A DNA stretch of 64,000 nucleotides from Candidatus Rokuibacteriota bacterium (lineage in GTDB: Bacteria > Methylomirabilota > Methylomirabilia > Rokubacteriales > CSP1-6), in the NCBI GenBank assembly GCA_003220535.1, contig QHSU01000054.1, positions 186,001 through 250,000 of the forward strand. The letters run 5' to 3'. The translations under genes and the position numbers were made by a program. Of this stretch, positions 1 to 9,598 are shown piece after piece; positions within the stretch are counted from its first letter, which is position 1; each line of letters starts with the position of its first letter. The notes below the pieces were generated by a model. It was not told where the DNA came from. It worked only from the letters and a program-made list of their open reading frames with translations, and made no database searches.

Positions 1-1997
1 ACGCCGGCGCGATCGACATCGGCGACGGATGGGCGGTGGTCTTCAAGATCGAGAGCCACAATCACCCCTCGTTCATCGAGCCGTTCCAGGGCGCGGCGAC
101 GGGCGTCGGCGGGATCCTCCGCGACATCTTCACCATGGGGGCACGGCCCATCGCGATCCTGGATTCGCTACGCTTCGGCGAGCTCGACAACGCCAAGACG
201 CTCCAACTCGTCAACGGCGTCGTGTCCGGTATCAGCTGGTACGGCAACTGTTTCGGTTGCCCGACCGTCGGCGGAGAGATCGCCGTCGCGCCCGAGTATG
301 CCGGCAACCCGCTGGTGAACGTGATGTGCGTCGGCCTGGTGCGGGCCGACCAGATCTTCCGGGCCCGCGCGGAAGGTCCGGGTAACCCGGTCTTCTACGT
401 CGGCAACAAGACCGGGCGCGACGGCATCCACGGCGCGACCATGGCCTCCGCGACGTTCGACGAGCACGCGGAAGAGCGGCGCCCGACCGTGCAGGTGGGT
501 GACCCGTTCACCGAGAAGCTCCTGCTCGAGGCGTGTCTCGAGGTGATGCGCACCGGCGCGGTCGTCGGCATCCAGGATATGGGGGCGGCGGGGCTCGCGT
601 GCTGTACGTCCGAGATGCCGGCGCGCAGCGGCACCGGCATGGACGTCGAGCTCTCTCGCGTCCCCCAGCGGGAGCGAGGGATGACACCGTACGAGATCCT
701 CCTCTCGGAATCGCAGGAGCGGATGCTCCTCGTCGCCGCGCGAGGTCGCGAAGGTGAGGTCCGCCGGGTCTTCGCCAAATGGGAGCTGGACGCCGTCGAG
801 GTCGGACGCGTGACCGAGGTGGCCGAGCTGACCGCGCGGCTCAACGGGGAGATTGTCGCGAACGTCCCCCTGGACCTGCTCGCGGAGGCGCCGAAGTACG
901 TGAAGCCGACGGCGGAGCCGCCGGGGCTCGCCGAGCGGCGGGCGTTCGATCCCCTGACGCTGCCCGAGCCGGACGACTACGGAACGGCTCTGCTCGCCCT
1001 GCTCGAGTCCCCCACGATCGCCTCCAAGGAGTGGGCCTTCCGACAGTACGATCAACAGGTCGGCATCAATACCCTGATCCTGCCAGGCTCCGACGCGGCC
1101 GTGCTACGCGTCAAGGGCACGCGCCGCGCGCTCGCGGTGTCCACCGACGGCAACGGCCGCCAGGTCTTCCTCGACCCGCGGCAGGGTGCGGCGATGGCAG
1201 TCTGCGAGGCGGCGCGCAACGTCTCGTGCTCGGGCGGCGAGCCCCGCGGCGTGACCGACTGCATGAACTTCGGCTCTCCGGAACGACCCGAGATCCTCTG
1301 GCAGTTCGCCGAGGCGATCGAGGGGATCGCGCTGGCATGTCGAGCGCTCGAGCTGCCCGTGGTGGGTGGCAACGTTTCCTTCTACAATGAGACCAGCGGC
1401 CAGCCGATCCTCCCGACTCCGATCATCGGCGTGGTGGGCGTGCTGGACGAGGTGAGCCGGCGCGCGACCCAGTGGTTCAAGGGGGCGGGCCATCGCGTGG
1501 CGCTCCTGGGGCCGGCCGGCGTGAGTCTCGGCGGGAGCGAGTACCTCTGGACGAGGCATCGGCGACTGGCCGGGCGGCTGGCGCCGCTCGAGCTGGAGAC
1601 GGAGCGGCGAGTGCAGCGAGCCGTGAGGGCGGCGGTGAGCGCGGGACTGGTCACAGCTGCGCACGATTGCTCCGAGGGCGGCGTGGCGGTCGCTCTCGCC
1701 GAGGGGTGCGTGACCGGCCGGGAGCCGGTCGGGTGCGATGCGACGCTGCCCGCGGGCGCTCGCGCCGACCTGGTGCTCTTTGGCGAGGGGCCGTCGCGTG
1801 TCGTGGTCGCGGTCGAGGCCGTACGCACGCGGGAGTTCGAGGGGCTGATGGCCGAGTCGGCGATTCCCTGGCGCTGGATCGGGACGACCGGCGGTGAGCG
1901 CCTGGTGATTCGCGTCGGCACGGAAGTGCCTGTCGACGTCGAGATCGGCCAACTCGAGCACGCATGGAGGAACGGGTTTGAACGTCACCTGGCGTGA
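1..1997 (+). CDS. purL: Phosphoribosylformylglycinamidine synthase subunit PurL (5' end outside window)
   Basis: ATP-dependent amidation of FGAR to FGAM, step 4 of de novo purine synthesis in the cytoplasm. The frame is open from base 3, so the true start lies upstream; about 664 residues are visible. [10 protein letters not shown], near visible residue 14, is the hallmark nucleotide-binding segment, followed by [23 protein letters not shown] lies near base 1365. The position of the first motif, probably some 80-90 residues from the real start, fits the small PurL that works with separate PurQ and PurS; these would be expected just upstream but cannot be seen. The last 20 bases overlap purF. 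Family assignment is secure; the subtype is inferred from length. Confidence 0.96.
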   Translation, partial: AGAIDIGDGWAVVFKIESHNHPSFIEPFQGAATGVGGILRDIFTMGARPIAILDSLRFGELDNAKTLQLVNGVVSGISWYGNCFGCPTVGGEIAVAPEYAGNPLVNVMCVGLVRADQIFRARAEGPGNPVFYVGNKTGRDGIHGATMASATFDEHAEERRPTVQVGDPFTEKLLLEACLEVMRTGAVVGIQDMGAAGLACCTSEMPARSGTGMDVELSRVPQRERGMTPYEILLSESQERMLLVAARGREGEVRRVFAKWELDAVEVGRVTEVAELTARLNGEIVANVPLDLLAEAPKYVKPTAEPPGLAERRAFDPLTLPEPDDYGTALLALLESPTIASKEWAFRQYDQQVGINTLILPGSDAAVLRVKGTRRALAVSTDGNGRQVFLDPRQGAAMAVCEAARNVSCSGGEPRGVTDCMNFGSPERPEILWQFAEAIEGIALACRALELPVVGGNVSFYNETSGQPILPTPIIGVVGVLDEVSRRATQWFKGAGHRVALLGPAGVSLGGSEYLWTRHRRLAGRLAPLELETERRVQRAVRAAVSAGLVTAAHDCSEGGVAVALAEGCVTGREPVGCDATLPAGARADLVLFGEGPSRVVVAVEAVRTREFEGLMAESAIPWRWIGTTGGERLVIRVGTEVPVDVEIGQLEHAWRNGFERHLA

Positions 1998-3390
1998 TGA
2001 CCGATTCCACGACGAGTGCGGGCTCTTCGGCATCTGGAACCACCCGGAGGCCGGCAACGTCACGTACCTGGGCCTCTACGCGCTCCAGCACCGCGGGCAA
2101 GAGTCCGCAGGCATCGCCGCCACCGACGGCGCCACCTTCCACACCGAGAAGCACATGGGGTGGGTGGCGGACGTCTTCAGCCCGGAGCGGCTGCGACGCC
2201 TCCCGGGACATCGCGCAATCGGCCACGTGCGCTACTCGACCGCCGGCAGCTCGAACCTCCGGAACGCGCAGCCGATCACGGCGACGACCGCACGCGGCCC
2301 GATCGCGATCGCCCACAACGGCAACCTCACAAACGCCGAGACGCTGCGCCGGGAAATGGAGCGCGACGGCGCGATCTTCCAGTCGAACTCCGACACCGAG
2401 GTGATCCTGCACCTCCTGGCGCGCGCTCCGGCAGGGCCGCTCGAGGCGCAGATCGCCCACGCCCTCTCGCAGGTCAAGGGCGCCTACTCGCTCCTCATCC
2501 TGACACTCGACGCGCTGTACGCGATCCGGGACCCGTACGGGTTCCGTCCGCTCACGCTCGGACGCCTCGGCGATGCCCACGTGGTCGCCTCGGAAACCTG
2601 TGCGCTCGACCTCATGGAGGCCTCGTTCGAGCGCGACATCGAGCCGGGAGAGATTCTGATCATCTCCGACGCGGGGACTCGGTCGGTGCGCCCGTTCCCG
2701 CCGGGCGATCGGCTCCACTGTGTCTTCGAGTACGTCTACTTCGCGCGTCCTGACTCCATCCTGTGGGGCCGCAACGTGCACACGGTGCGCAAGGCCATGG
2801 GGCGGCAGCTCGCGCGCGAGTACCCGGTGGAGGCGGACATCGTCATCCCCGTGCCGGACTCGGGAACGAGCGCGGCGCTCGGCTACTCCGAGGAATCCGG
2901 GACGCCCTACGAGATGGGGCTGATCCGCAACCACTACGTCGGCCGGACGTTCATCGAGCCCAAGCAGGGGATCCGTCACTTCGGGGTGAAGGTGAAGCTG
3001 AACCCGATGCGCGAGATGCTCGAGGGCCGGCGCGTGGTGGTGGTGGACGACTCCATCGTCCGGGGCACGACGAGCCGAAAGATCGTGAGAATGGTTCGCG
3101 CCGCCGGCGCGAAGGAGGTCCACGTGCGGATCTCGTCGCCGCCGATCCAGTGGCCGTGCTACTACGGCATCGATACCCCGACGCGGAAGGAGCTGATCGG
3201 CTCGAGTCACATTCCCGAGGAGATCCGACGCTACCTGGGCGCCGACTCGCTCGGCTACCTCTCGCTCGACGGGATGCTCAAAGCGACCGGCTCCGACCCG
3301 GGCCAGTTCTGTCACGCCTGCTTCACCGGGAACTACCGCGTGGGCATCGAGCCCGAGCCGACGCCCCAGCTCCGGCTGTTCGACGGCTGA
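1978..3390 (+). CDS. purF: Amidophosphoribosyltransferase
   Basis: Makes phosphoribosylamine from PRPP and glutamine, the committed purine step. 470 residues. I chose the TTG start because GGAGG sits 7 bases upstream; no ATG or GTG lies in this frame before the catalytic region. The nucleophile Cys14 (HDECGLFGI) follows a 13-residue propeptide that must be cleaved, as in the Bacillus-type enzyme. The glutaminase domain is followed by a PRTase domain with [14 protein letters not shown] (PRPP loop). The four [4Fe-4S] cysteines of the Bacillus enzyme appear to be present: in LHCVFEY, in WPCYYG, and the pair in FCHACF. It overlaps purL by 20 bases and is followed by purM after 1 base, so translational coupling is likely. 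Confidence 0.97.
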   Translation: MNVTWRDDRFHDECGLFGIWNHPEAGNVTYLGLYALQHRGQESAGIAATDGATFHTEKHMGWVADVFSPERLRRLPGHRAIGHVRYSTAGSSNLRNAQPITATTARGPIAIAHNGNLTNAETLRREMERDGAIFQSNSDTEVILHLLARAPAGPLEAQIAHALSQVKGAYSLLILTLDALYAIRDPYGFRPLTLGRLGDAHVVASETCALDLMEASFERDIEPGEILIISDAGTRSVRPFPPGDRLHCVFEYVYFARPDSILWGRNVHTVRKAMGRQLAREYPVEADIVIPVPDSGTSAALGYSEESGTPYEMGLIRNHYVGRTFIEPKQGIRHFGVKVKLNPMREMLEGRRVVVVDDSIVRGTTSRKIVRMVRAAGAKEVHVRISSPPIQWPCYYGIDTPTRKELIGSSHIPEEIRRYLGADSLGYLSLDGMLKATGSDPGQFCHACFTGNYRVGIEPEPTPQLRLFDG

Positions 3391-3391
3391 C

Positions 3392-4423
3392 GTGAAACCG
3401 CTCACGTACCGCGAGGCCGGTGTCGACGTCGACGCGGGCGAGGACGCGGTGCGCCGGATCACGCCACTGGCGCGGGCGACGAACCGTCCGGAGGTGATCG
3501 GCGGCGTCGGGGGCTTCGCGAGCTTCGTCAGCGTGCCGCCGAAATACCGCGAGCCCGTGCTGGTCTCGTCCACCGACGGCGTGGGCACGAAGCTGAAGGT
3601 CGCGTTCCTGGCCGACCGGCACGACACCGTGGGTATCGACCTGGTCGCGATGGGGGTGAACGACATCCTGGTGCACGGCGCCGAGCCCCTGTACTTCCTC
3701 GACTACATCGCCATCGGCCGGCTCGATCCGTCGCAAATCGAGGCCATCGTGAGCGGGATCGCGGCGGGCTGTCGCCAGGCCGGATGTGCCCTGGTCGGTG
3801 GCGAGATGGCCGAGCACCCCGGCTCACACCAGATCGGAGAGTACGACCTGGCCGGATTCGCCGTGGGAGTCGTCGAGCGCAAGCGACTGATCGACGGCTC
3901 CGCGGTCCGTCCCGGCGACGTGGTGCTAGGCCTCGCATCGTCCGGGCTTCACTCCAACGGTTTCAGCCTGGCCCGGCGGATCGTCTTCGACGTCATGAGG
4001 CTTCGAGTCTCCGACCCGTTGCCCGGAACCGGCCGTCGCGTCGCCGAGGAACTCCTCGAGCCAACACGCATTTACGTGCGGTCGATTCAGACGCTGCTTG
4101 AAGGGGTCGAGGTGAGAGCCATGGCTCACGTCACCGGGGGAGGTCTCACCGGCAACGTCCCGCGGGTGCTCCCCCCGGGATGCCGCGTGCGCATCTTCAG
4201 GAACTCCTGGTCGCCACCAGCGGTGTTCGACACGCTTCGTGAAGCCGGCCGGGTCGCGGACGCCGAGATGTTCCGGACCTTCAACATGGGAATCGGCTAC
4301 GTCGTGATCGTCCCGGCGGCGGCGGCGGAGACGGCGGCACGGCTCCTCCGGGAGTCCGGCGAGAAGGTTGCCCGACTCGGTGAAGTCGTCGCCGGAGATC
4401 GCGGCGTGGAGCTCGTCGCGTGA
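3392..4423 (+). CDS. purM: Phosphoribosylformylglycinamidine cyclo-ligase (AIR synthetase)
   Basis: Closes the imidazole ring, converting FGAM to AIR with ATP. 343 residues, the usual family length, starting at GTG one base after the purF stop. STDGVGTKLKV (residues 60-70) is the ATP/substrate signature; GVNDILVHGAEPLYFLDY and GLHSNGFSLARR are further conserved PurM blocks, and VTGGGLTGNVPRVLP lies in the C-terminal domain. It belongs to the same fold superfamily as PurL. The stop overlaps the purN GTG by 4 bases (GTGA), so the two are probably translated in a coupled way. Confidence 0.97.
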   Translation: MKPLTYREAGVDVDAGEDAVRRITPLARATNRPEVIGGVGGFASFVSVPPKYREPVLVSSTDGVGTKLKVAFLADRHDTVGIDLVAMGVNDILVHGAEPLYFLDYIAIGRLDPSQIEAIVSGIAAGCRQAGCALVGGEMAEHPGSHQIGEYDLAGFAVGVVERKRLIDGSAVRPGDVVLGLASSGLHSNGFSLARRIVFDVMRLRVSDPLPGTGRRVAEELLEPTRIYVRSIQTLLEGVEVRAMAHVTGGGLTGNVPRVLPPGCRVRIFRNSWSPPAVFDTLREAGRVADAEMFRTFNMGIGYVVIVPAAAAETAARLLRESGEKVARLGEVVAGDRGVELVA

Positions 4424-5043
4424 CACGAGCGGGCGGCCGCCTTCGGGTGGGCGTCCTCGTCTCCGGACGTGGCTCGAATCTTCAAGCGCTTCTGGACGCT
4501 TCTTCGCGACCCGACTACCCGGCGGAGGTCGTCGTCGTGATCGCGGACCGGGAGCATGCGCCGGCACTGGAGCGGGCGCGGGCGGCGGGTGTCGAGGCCC
4601 TCTTCGTGAACCCCAAGGACTTCGCCGACCGGGAAGCGTTCGACCTCGCACTCGTGCGTGAGCTCACTGCGCGCCGGGTCGGCCTCGTCTGTACCGCCGG
4701 GTTCATGCGGATTCTTTCGCCCGCGTACCTCCGAGCGTTCGCCGGGCGTACCATCAACGTGCACCCGTCGATCCTGCCGGCGTTCCCCGGCCTCCACGCG
4801 CAGCGCCAGGCGCTCGAGCATGGTGTGAAGATCGCCGGGGCCACGGTTCACTTTGTCCACGACGGACCGGTGGACACGGGACCCATAGTCCTGCAGGCGA
4901 GCGTGGCGGTGCATCCGGACGACACGGAGGAATCGCTGTCCGCCCGTATCCTCGTCGAAGAGCATCGTCTCTATCCCGAGGCGGTCCGCCTGTTCGCCGA
5001 GGGCCGCCTCGCCATCGTGGGGCGGAGGGTCACCATTCGATGA
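4420..5043 (+). CDS. purN: Phosphoribosylglycinamide formyltransferase 1
   Basis: Transfers the formyl group of 10-formyl-THF to GAR. 207 residues, typical for PurN. VLVSGRGSNLQALL (residues 12-25) binds the phosphoribosyl group. The catalytic set is visible: Asn113 and His115 in NVHPSILPAFPG, and Asp152 in GPVDTGPI. Translation starts at the GTG that overlaps the purM stop, and the gene ends in a 4-base ATGA overlap with purH. No formate-dependent PurT is seen nearby. Confidence 0.97.
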   Translation: MTRAGGRLRVGVLVSGRGSNLQALLDASSRPDYPAEVVVVIADREHAPALERARAAGVEALFVNPKDFADREAFDLALVRELTARRVGLVCTAGFMRILSPAYLRAFAGRTINVHPSILPAFPGLHAQRQALEHGVKIAGATVHFVHDGPVDTGPIVLQASVAVHPDDTEESLSARILVEEHRLYPEAVRLFAEGRLAIVGRRVTIR

Positions 5044-6635
5044 GAGTCCGGCGGGCGCTCGTCAGCGTTCACGACAAGACTGGGATCGTCGAGTTCGCTC
5101 AAGCCCTGCAGTCACTCGGGATCGAGATCGTCTCGACCGGGGGGACCGCGAAGCTCCTCCGCGAGGCTCGGGTCCGCGTTCTCGATGTGTCGGAAGTCAC
5201 GGGATTCCCGGAGATGCTCGATGGTCGGGTCAAGACGCTCCACCCGAGAGTCCACGGCGGCATCCTCGCCCGCCGCGACGTCCCCGAACACCTCACCGCC
5301 CTCGAGAAGCACGGGATCGCCCCGATCGATCTCGTCGTCGTGGCGTTGTACCCGTTCGAGCAAACCGTGGCGCGACCCGACGTCACGCGAGCCGAGGCGA
5401 TCGAGCAGATCGACGTGGGGGGGCCGGCGATGATCCGGGCCGCGGCCAAGAACCACGCGAGCGTCGCGGTCGTCACGGCACAGTCGCAGTATCGGCCGAT
5501 CCTCGACGAGCTGCGGGCCGGCGGGGGAGCCTTGAGCGATGCGACACGCGCCCGGCTCGCTCAAGAAGCGTTTCGCCGGACCGCCCAGTACGACGCCGCC
5601 ATTGCGGGATTCCTTTCTTCGGAGGGGGCCTCGACGGCCCCTTCCGATGCCAGCGACGCGCGGAACGAGATGTTCCCGGCTCTGTTGCGGCTCGAAGCGG
5701 AGCGAGCCCTGTCACTGCGTTACGGCGAGAATCCACACCAGGAGGCGGCCTTCTACCGTCAGATCGATGCGCCCGCGATCGGCCTCGCCGGCATGAAGCA
5801 GCTCCACGGACCGGAACTTGGCTACAACAACCTCCTCGACTTCTCCGCGGCCCTTTCGCTGCTGCTCGAGTTCGACGAGCCCGCCGCGGTCGTCGTCAAG
5901 CACACGAACCCGTGCGGTGTCGCGCTGGGGGACACCGTCGGCGCGGCCGTGCTCCGGGCCAAGGCGTCGGACCCGGTGTCGATCTACGGCGGCATCGTCG
6001 GCGTCAACCGGACACTCGACGCCTCCGTCGTCGAGGCGCTCGCGGGGGTCTTCGTAGAGATCCTCTTCGCTCCGGCGTACGCCCCCGAGGCGCTCGAGGA
6101 GCTCAAGCGGACGAAGAAGAAGTGTCGCGTGTTCGAGGTTCCTTGCGACCGAGCGCTCGTGCCGGCGACGCTCGCCGAGTACCGGAGCGTCCTCGGCGGC
6201 CTGCTCATGCAGTCGGCCGATCTGTCCGACCTCGATCCGGCGATGCTCCAGACCGTGTCGAAGCGCGCGCCCACCGCCGTCGAGCTCCAGGCCCTCCGGT
6301 TCGCCTGGCGTGTCGCGAAACACACCAGGTCGAACGCGATCGTGCTCGCGACGCGCGATCAAGTGATCGGGGTGGGCGCCGGGCAGATGAACCGCGTCGA
6401 CTCGGCGCGGCTGGCGGTGATGCGTGCCCGGGACATCGGGCTCGAGACGACCGGGACCGTGTGCGCGTCGGACGCGTTCTTCCCGTTCCGGGACGGGCTC
6501 GACATCGTCGCCGGAGCCGGCGCCACCGCGGTGATCCAGCCGGGAGGCTCGCTCCGAGACGAGGAGGTCATCGCCGCGGCCGACGAGCACGGGCTGGCGA
6601 TGGTGGTCACGGGCGTTCGCCACTTCCGTCACTAG
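5040..6635 (+). CDS. purH: Bifunctional AICAR formyltransferase / IMP cyclohydrolase
   Basis: Catalyses the last two steps of IMP synthesis. 531 residues. The N-terminal MGS-like cyclohydrolase domain (about residues 1-195) contains [12 protein letters not shown] and [16 protein letters not shown]. The C-terminal transformylase domain contains the catalytic KHTNPCG near residue 287 and [10 protein letters not shown] close to the end. The start ATG overlaps the purN stop. Length and domain order are standard, and nothing unusual is seen. Confidence 0.97.
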   Translation: MRVRRALVSVHDKTGIVEFAQALQSLGIEIVSTGGTAKLLREARVRVLDVSEVTGFPEMLDGRVKTLHPRVHGGILARRDVPEHLTALEKHGIAPIDLVVVALYPFEQTVARPDVTRAEAIEQIDVGGPAMIRAAAKNHASVAVVTAQSQYRPILDELRAGGGALSDATRARLAQEAFRRTAQYDAAIAGFLSSEGASTAPSDASDARNEMFPALLRLEAERALSLRYGENPHQEAAFYRQIDAPAIGLAGMKQLHGPELGYNNLLDFSAALSLLLEFDEPAAVVVKHTNPCGVALGDTVGAAVLRAKASDPVSIYGGIVGVNRTLDASVVEALAGVFVEILFAPAYAPEALEELKRTKKKCRVFEVPCDRALVPATLAEYRSVLGGLLMQSADLSDLDPAMLQTVSKRAPTAVELQALRFAWRVAKHTRSNAIVLATRDQVIGVGAGQMNRVDSARLAVMRARDIGLETTGTVCASDAFFPFRDGLDIVAGAGATAVIQPGGSLRDEEVIAAADEHGLAMVVTGVRHFRH

Positions 6636-6646
6636 CCGAGGCCGTG

Positions 6647-7546
6647 ATGAGCCAGCCCCAGCCCGAGCGGATCTACGGCTTCCGGGAGTTGACCCGGATC
6701 CTGACGCTCACGCCGAGGCGCGCCGGACAACTCCGCCGGCTCGAGCTCCTGCGCGGTGACTCGGGCTACACCTTCCGCGATCTCCTCGCCCTGCGCGCCG
6801 CGAGCGCGCTGCTCGACGCCGGGGCGTCCGTGCGTCAGATTCGCGCAGCGCTGAACGCGCTCCGGCGGCAGGACCCGGAGCTCCAGCAGCCGTTGGCCGA
6901 GCTTCGGCTGGTCCTCGAAGGAGACCGCCTCATCGCCCAGTCCGACCGCGTCCGCTTCGACCCCCGGACCGGCCAGATGGTCCTGGCGCTCGACTCGGGC
7001 GGCCTCGAGGCGGCGGCCACGGCCACGCTGGCCACCGGTCTCGTGCGCCCGCTCGCGCCGCCGGCCGACCAGGCGGAAACGTGGTTCGAGCGCGCCAGCG
7101 AGTGGGACGGAGACCCGGCCCAGTGGGAAGACGCGATCGGCGCGTATCGCCGAGTGGTCGCGATCGATCCCACGTACGCGGCGGCCTGGAACAACCTGGG
7201 GCTGCTCTTGCACCGCATGGGCCGCTACGATGAAGCGGGCGTGGCGTACTCGTCGGCGCTCGACCAGGACGCGCAATGCTGCGAGGCCGCCTATAACCTC
7301 GGATCGCTCCACGAGGACCGCGGCGCGATCGAAGAGGCGATCGCCGACTACCGCAAGGCGCTCGAGCTCTCGCCGGACTACGCCGATGCCCACTTCAATC
7401 TCGCCGGGGCGCTCGCGCGCAACGGCCGCGACGGCGAAGCCATCAAGCACTGGCAACGCTACCTCGAGCTCGATTCCGGCAGCCCCTGGGCACGCATCGC
7501 TCGCGCCCACCTGGAGGTCGTCGAACCCCCCGAGGCCCCGCAATGA
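6647..7546 (+). CDS. MerR-type HTH plus TPR-repeat protein of unknown role
   Basis: 299 residues, starting at ATG 11 bases after purH. The N-terminal 70 residues (YGFRELTRILTLTPRRAGQ to SVRQIRAALNALR) look like a MerR-type winged helix. A linker of about 70 residues follows, then tandem TPR units from about residue 145, with typical AWNNLGLLLHRMGRYDEA and AAYNLGSLHEDRGAIEEA patterns. This pairing of a DNA-binding-like head with TPR scaffolding inside a purine operon suggests a regulator or adaptor; the sequence does not reveal the target. No Cys-rich effector region typical of metal-sensing MerR proteins is present. The stop overlaps an 87-codon repeat ORF (ATGA). Confidence 0.8.
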   Translation: MSQPQPERIYGFRELTRILTLTPRRAGQLRRLELLRGDSGYTFRDLLALRAASALLDAGASVRQIRAALNALRRQDPELQQPLAELRLVLEGDRLIAQSDRVRFDPRTGQMVLALDSGGLEAAATATLATGLVRPLAPPADQAETWFERASEWDGDPAQWEDAIGAYRRVVAIDPTYAAAWNNLGLLLHRMGRYDEAGVAYSSALDQDAQCCEAAYNLGSLHEDRGAIEEAIADYRKALELSPDYADAHFNLAGALARNGRDGEAIKHWQRYLELDSGSPWARIARAHLEVVEPPEAPQ

Positions 7547-7806
7547 ATCGGAGCCGGGCGCCTCGGGTCAAATCCGGCGTGTCGGCGCCACACGCTTCTC
7601 AGACGCCCCGGATCAGATCGAGCGCATCGGAGCCACGCGCTTCTGAGACGCCCCGGATCAGATCGGGCGTGTCGGAGCCACGCGCTCTTTTCTCAGGCCA
7701 CCCTCGGTCGAAGCCGGCCTCGAGGCACCCGTTACAACGGAGCCGGCTCGCGCCTGTCTCAGGCCACCCTCGGTCCACACCGGCCTCGAGGCACCCGTTA
7801 CAGTGA
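7543..7806 (+). CDS. Possible small repeat-built ORF bridging the TPR gene and purD
   Basis: 87 codons filling the gap between its neighbours exactly: its ATG overlaps the upstream stop (ATGA) and its TGA overlaps the purD GTG (GTGA). The product would be Arg/Ser/Pro-rich and made of three 15-residue units (such as IRSGVSEPRA) and two units of a 22-residue repeat containing SGHPRS and PASRHPLQ. No domain is recognised. The same DNA also reads as a repeat-rich frame on the other strand, so it may be non-coding repeat DNA that happens to stay open. It could still serve as a translational bridge. Confidence 0.3.
   Translation: MNRSRAPRVKSGVSAPHASQTPRIRSSASEPRASETPRIRSGVSEPRALFSGHPRSKPASRHPLQRSRLAPVSGHPRSTPASRHPLQ
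7559..7693 (+). repeat. Three tandem copies of a 45-bp unit
   Basis: Units start at 7559, 7604 and 7649. Copies 2 and 3 share the core cgccccggatcagatcg and differ at a few sites; copy 1 is more diverged and copy 3 loses similarity in its last 7 bases. The 45-bp period keeps any frame through it open or closed consistently. It resembles intergenic repeat clusters rather than CRISPR, since there are no spacers. Confidence 0.85.
7691..7802 (+). repeat. Direct repeat with 66-bp period
   Basis: tctcaggccaccctcggtc occurs at 7691 and again at 7757, each followed by a shared ccggcctcgaggcacccgt segment. The second copy ends at the purD start. It lies directly after the 45-bp repeats but is a different sequence family. 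Confidence 0.85.
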
Positions 7807-9068
7807 GAATCCTGATCGTCGGCGGTGGGGGGCGGGAGCACGCGCTGGCCTGGAAGATCGTCCAGAGCCCGCTCGTCGACACGCTGTTTGCGTCGCCCGG
7901 TAATCCCGGAATAGCGCGCCACGCGACGTGTGTCGATATCGGCGTCGACGCGCACGAGTCGCTCGTCGACTTCGCCAGGCGCGAGCGCGTCGATCTCACC
8001 GTGGTCGGGCCGGAGGTGCCGCTCGTGAGCGGGCTCGGCGACCGGCTCGCGGCGGCCGGCCTCTCCGTCTTCGGGCCGAGTGCGCGCGCCGCGTCGATCG
8101 AGGGGTCCAAGTCATTCGCGAAGGACCTGATGCGACGCCACGGGATCCCGACGGCACGGTTCTCGACCTTCGACGATCCGGACCGGGCCCGCGACTACTG
8201 CCGCGACGTGGGCGCGCCGCTCGTCGTCAAGGCCGACGGGCTGGCCGCGGGCAAGGGGGCCATCGTCTGCGCCACGATCGAGGAGGCCGACGCGGCGATC
8301 GCCGAATGCATGGAGCGGAAGGCCTTCGGCGCTGCGGGGGCTCGCGTGGTCGTCGAGGAGTTCATGCTCGGGCAAGAGGTGTCCTTCTTCGCCCTCTCCA
8401 ACGGTGGCGATGCCATCCCGCTCGCCGCGGCCGAGGATCACAAGGCGATCTTCGACGGCGATCGCGGCCCCAACACGGGGGGCATGGGGTGCTACTCGCC
8501 AGTGGCCGCATTCGATGAAGCGCTCGAAAAGCGAGTCATGGAGACGATCGTGCGGCCGACCCTCGCCGCGCTCGCCCGCGAGGGCGCGCCGTACCGTGGT
8601 GTCCTCTACGCCGGCCTCATGCTGACAGAGCAGGGGCCGAAGGTCGTCGAGTTCAACTGCCGCTTCGGCGATCCCGAGTGTCAGGCGCTCGTCGTGCGCG
8701 CGCCCGGCGATCTCGTCCCGTTGCTCCTCGCGTCCGCACGCGGGGAGGGATGGCCCCCGTCGGTCCCGTGGCCGCACGTGGCCTCCGTCTGTGTGAACAT
8801 CGCCTCCGGCGGCTACCCGGGGACGTACCCGACCGGCCTCCCGATCCGCGGCATCGACGCCGCCGAGGCCAGGACCGGCGTGCACGTGTTCCACGCGGGA
8901 ACCGCAAGGCGGGACGGCACGCTCGTGACCGCGGGCGGCCGCGTGCTTGGCGTGACCGCCGTGGCCGAAACACTCGAGGCGGCCATCGACGCGGCCTACG
9001 GCGGGGTGCTCGAGATATCCTTCGAACGGATGCACTACCGTCGGGATATAGGGAGGCGAAAAACGTGA
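7803..9068 (+). CDS. purD: Phosphoribosylamine-glycine ligase (GAR synthetase)
   Basis: ATP-dependent ligation of glycine to phosphoribosylamine, step 2 of purine synthesis. 421 residues, the normal length. The GTG start gives MRILIVGGGGREHALAW, the typical PurD N-terminus. The ATP-grasp domain is shown by VVKADGLAAGKGAIV and by EFNCRFGDPECQ. No clear Shine-Dalgarno sequence precedes the start, which sits in the 4-base overlap with the upstream small ORF. The end overlaps purE by 4 bases. Confidence 0.97.
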   Translation: MRILIVGGGGREHALAWKIVQSPLVDTLFASPGNPGIARHATCVDIGVDAHESLVDFARRERVDLTVVGPEVPLVSGLGDRLAAAGLSVFGPSARAASIEGSKSFAKDLMRRHGIPTARFSTFDDPDRARDYCRDVGAPLVVKADGLAAGKGAIVCATIEEADAAIAECMERKAFGAAGARVVVEEFMLGQEVSFFALSNGGDAIPLAAAEDHKAIFDGDRGPNTGGMGCYSPVAAFDEALEKRVMETIVRPTLAALAREGAPYRGVLYAGLMLTEQGPKVVEFNCRFGDPECQALVVRAPGDLVPLLLASARGEGWPPSVPWPHVASVCVNIASGGYPGTYPTGLPIRGIDAAEARTGVHVFHAGTARRDGTLVTAGGRVLGVTAVAETLEAAIDAAYGGVLEISFERMHYRRDIGRRKT

Positions 9069-9598
9069 CGGGACCCGTGCGCGTGGGCATCGTGCTCGGC
9101 AGCGATTCCGATCTCGAGGTGATGCTCGAAGCGGTGAAGGTCCTCGATGCGCTCGAGGTCGGTAGCGAAGTCGTCGTGGCCTCCGCCCACCGCACACCCG
9201 AGCGCACCCACGAATACGCCACGACGGCGCACGCGCGGGGCATCGGCGTGCTCATCGCCGGGGCCGGTGGGGCCGCGGCCCTCCCGGGCGTGCTCGCCTC
9301 GTTCTCGCCATTGCCGGTCATCGGCGTCCCGGTGGCGTCGACGCCCCTGGGCGGTCTCGACGCCCTGCTGTCGATCGCTCAGATGCCGAAAGGGGTCCCG
9401 GTGGCGACCGTGGCGATCGGCAAGTGGGGCGCGGCCAACGCCGGGATGCTCGCCGCCCAGATCCTGGCGCTCGGCGATGCGGCGCTGGCAGCTCGACTGG
9501 CGGCCTATCGGAAGCGGCTGGCCGACGAGGTGGACGAGCGCGCCCGCCGCGTCGCGGCCCAGATGAAGTCGGGCGGCCCGCCGAAGTCCGGGACGTGA
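9065..9598 (+). CDS. purE: 5-(carboxyamino)imidazole ribonucleotide mutase
   Basis: Provides CAIR for purine synthesis. 177 residues. I chose GTG 9065 because it overlaps the purD stop and has gggagg 8 bases upstream. Family signatures are GSDSDLEV near residue 12, SAHRTPERTHEY and GAGGAAALPGVLAS. A class I enzyme would need PurK, which is not in this window; it may lie elsewhere, or the enzyme may act directly on CO2 (class II). The C-terminal tail, rich in charged residues and ending KSGGPPKSGT, is longer than the core. The stop overlaps the next gene by 4 bases. Confidence 0.95.
   Translation: MTGPVRVGIVLGSDSDLEVMLEAVKVLDALEVGSEVVVASAHRTPERTHEYATTAHARGIGVLIAGAGGAAALPGVLASFSPLPVIGVPVASTPLGGLDALLSIAQMPKGVPVATVAIGKWGAANAGMLAAQILALGDAALAARLAAYRKRLADEVDERARRVAAQMKSGGPPKSGT

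Noticed and set aside
5912..6646. Upstream extension of the HTH-TPR gene inside purH
   Set aside because: The extension is Arg-rich shadow sequence of purH; the HTH similarity begins right after ATG 6647.
7559..7802. CRISPR array
   Set aside because: Units are directly tandem without unique spacers, are of two families, and no cas gene is present.
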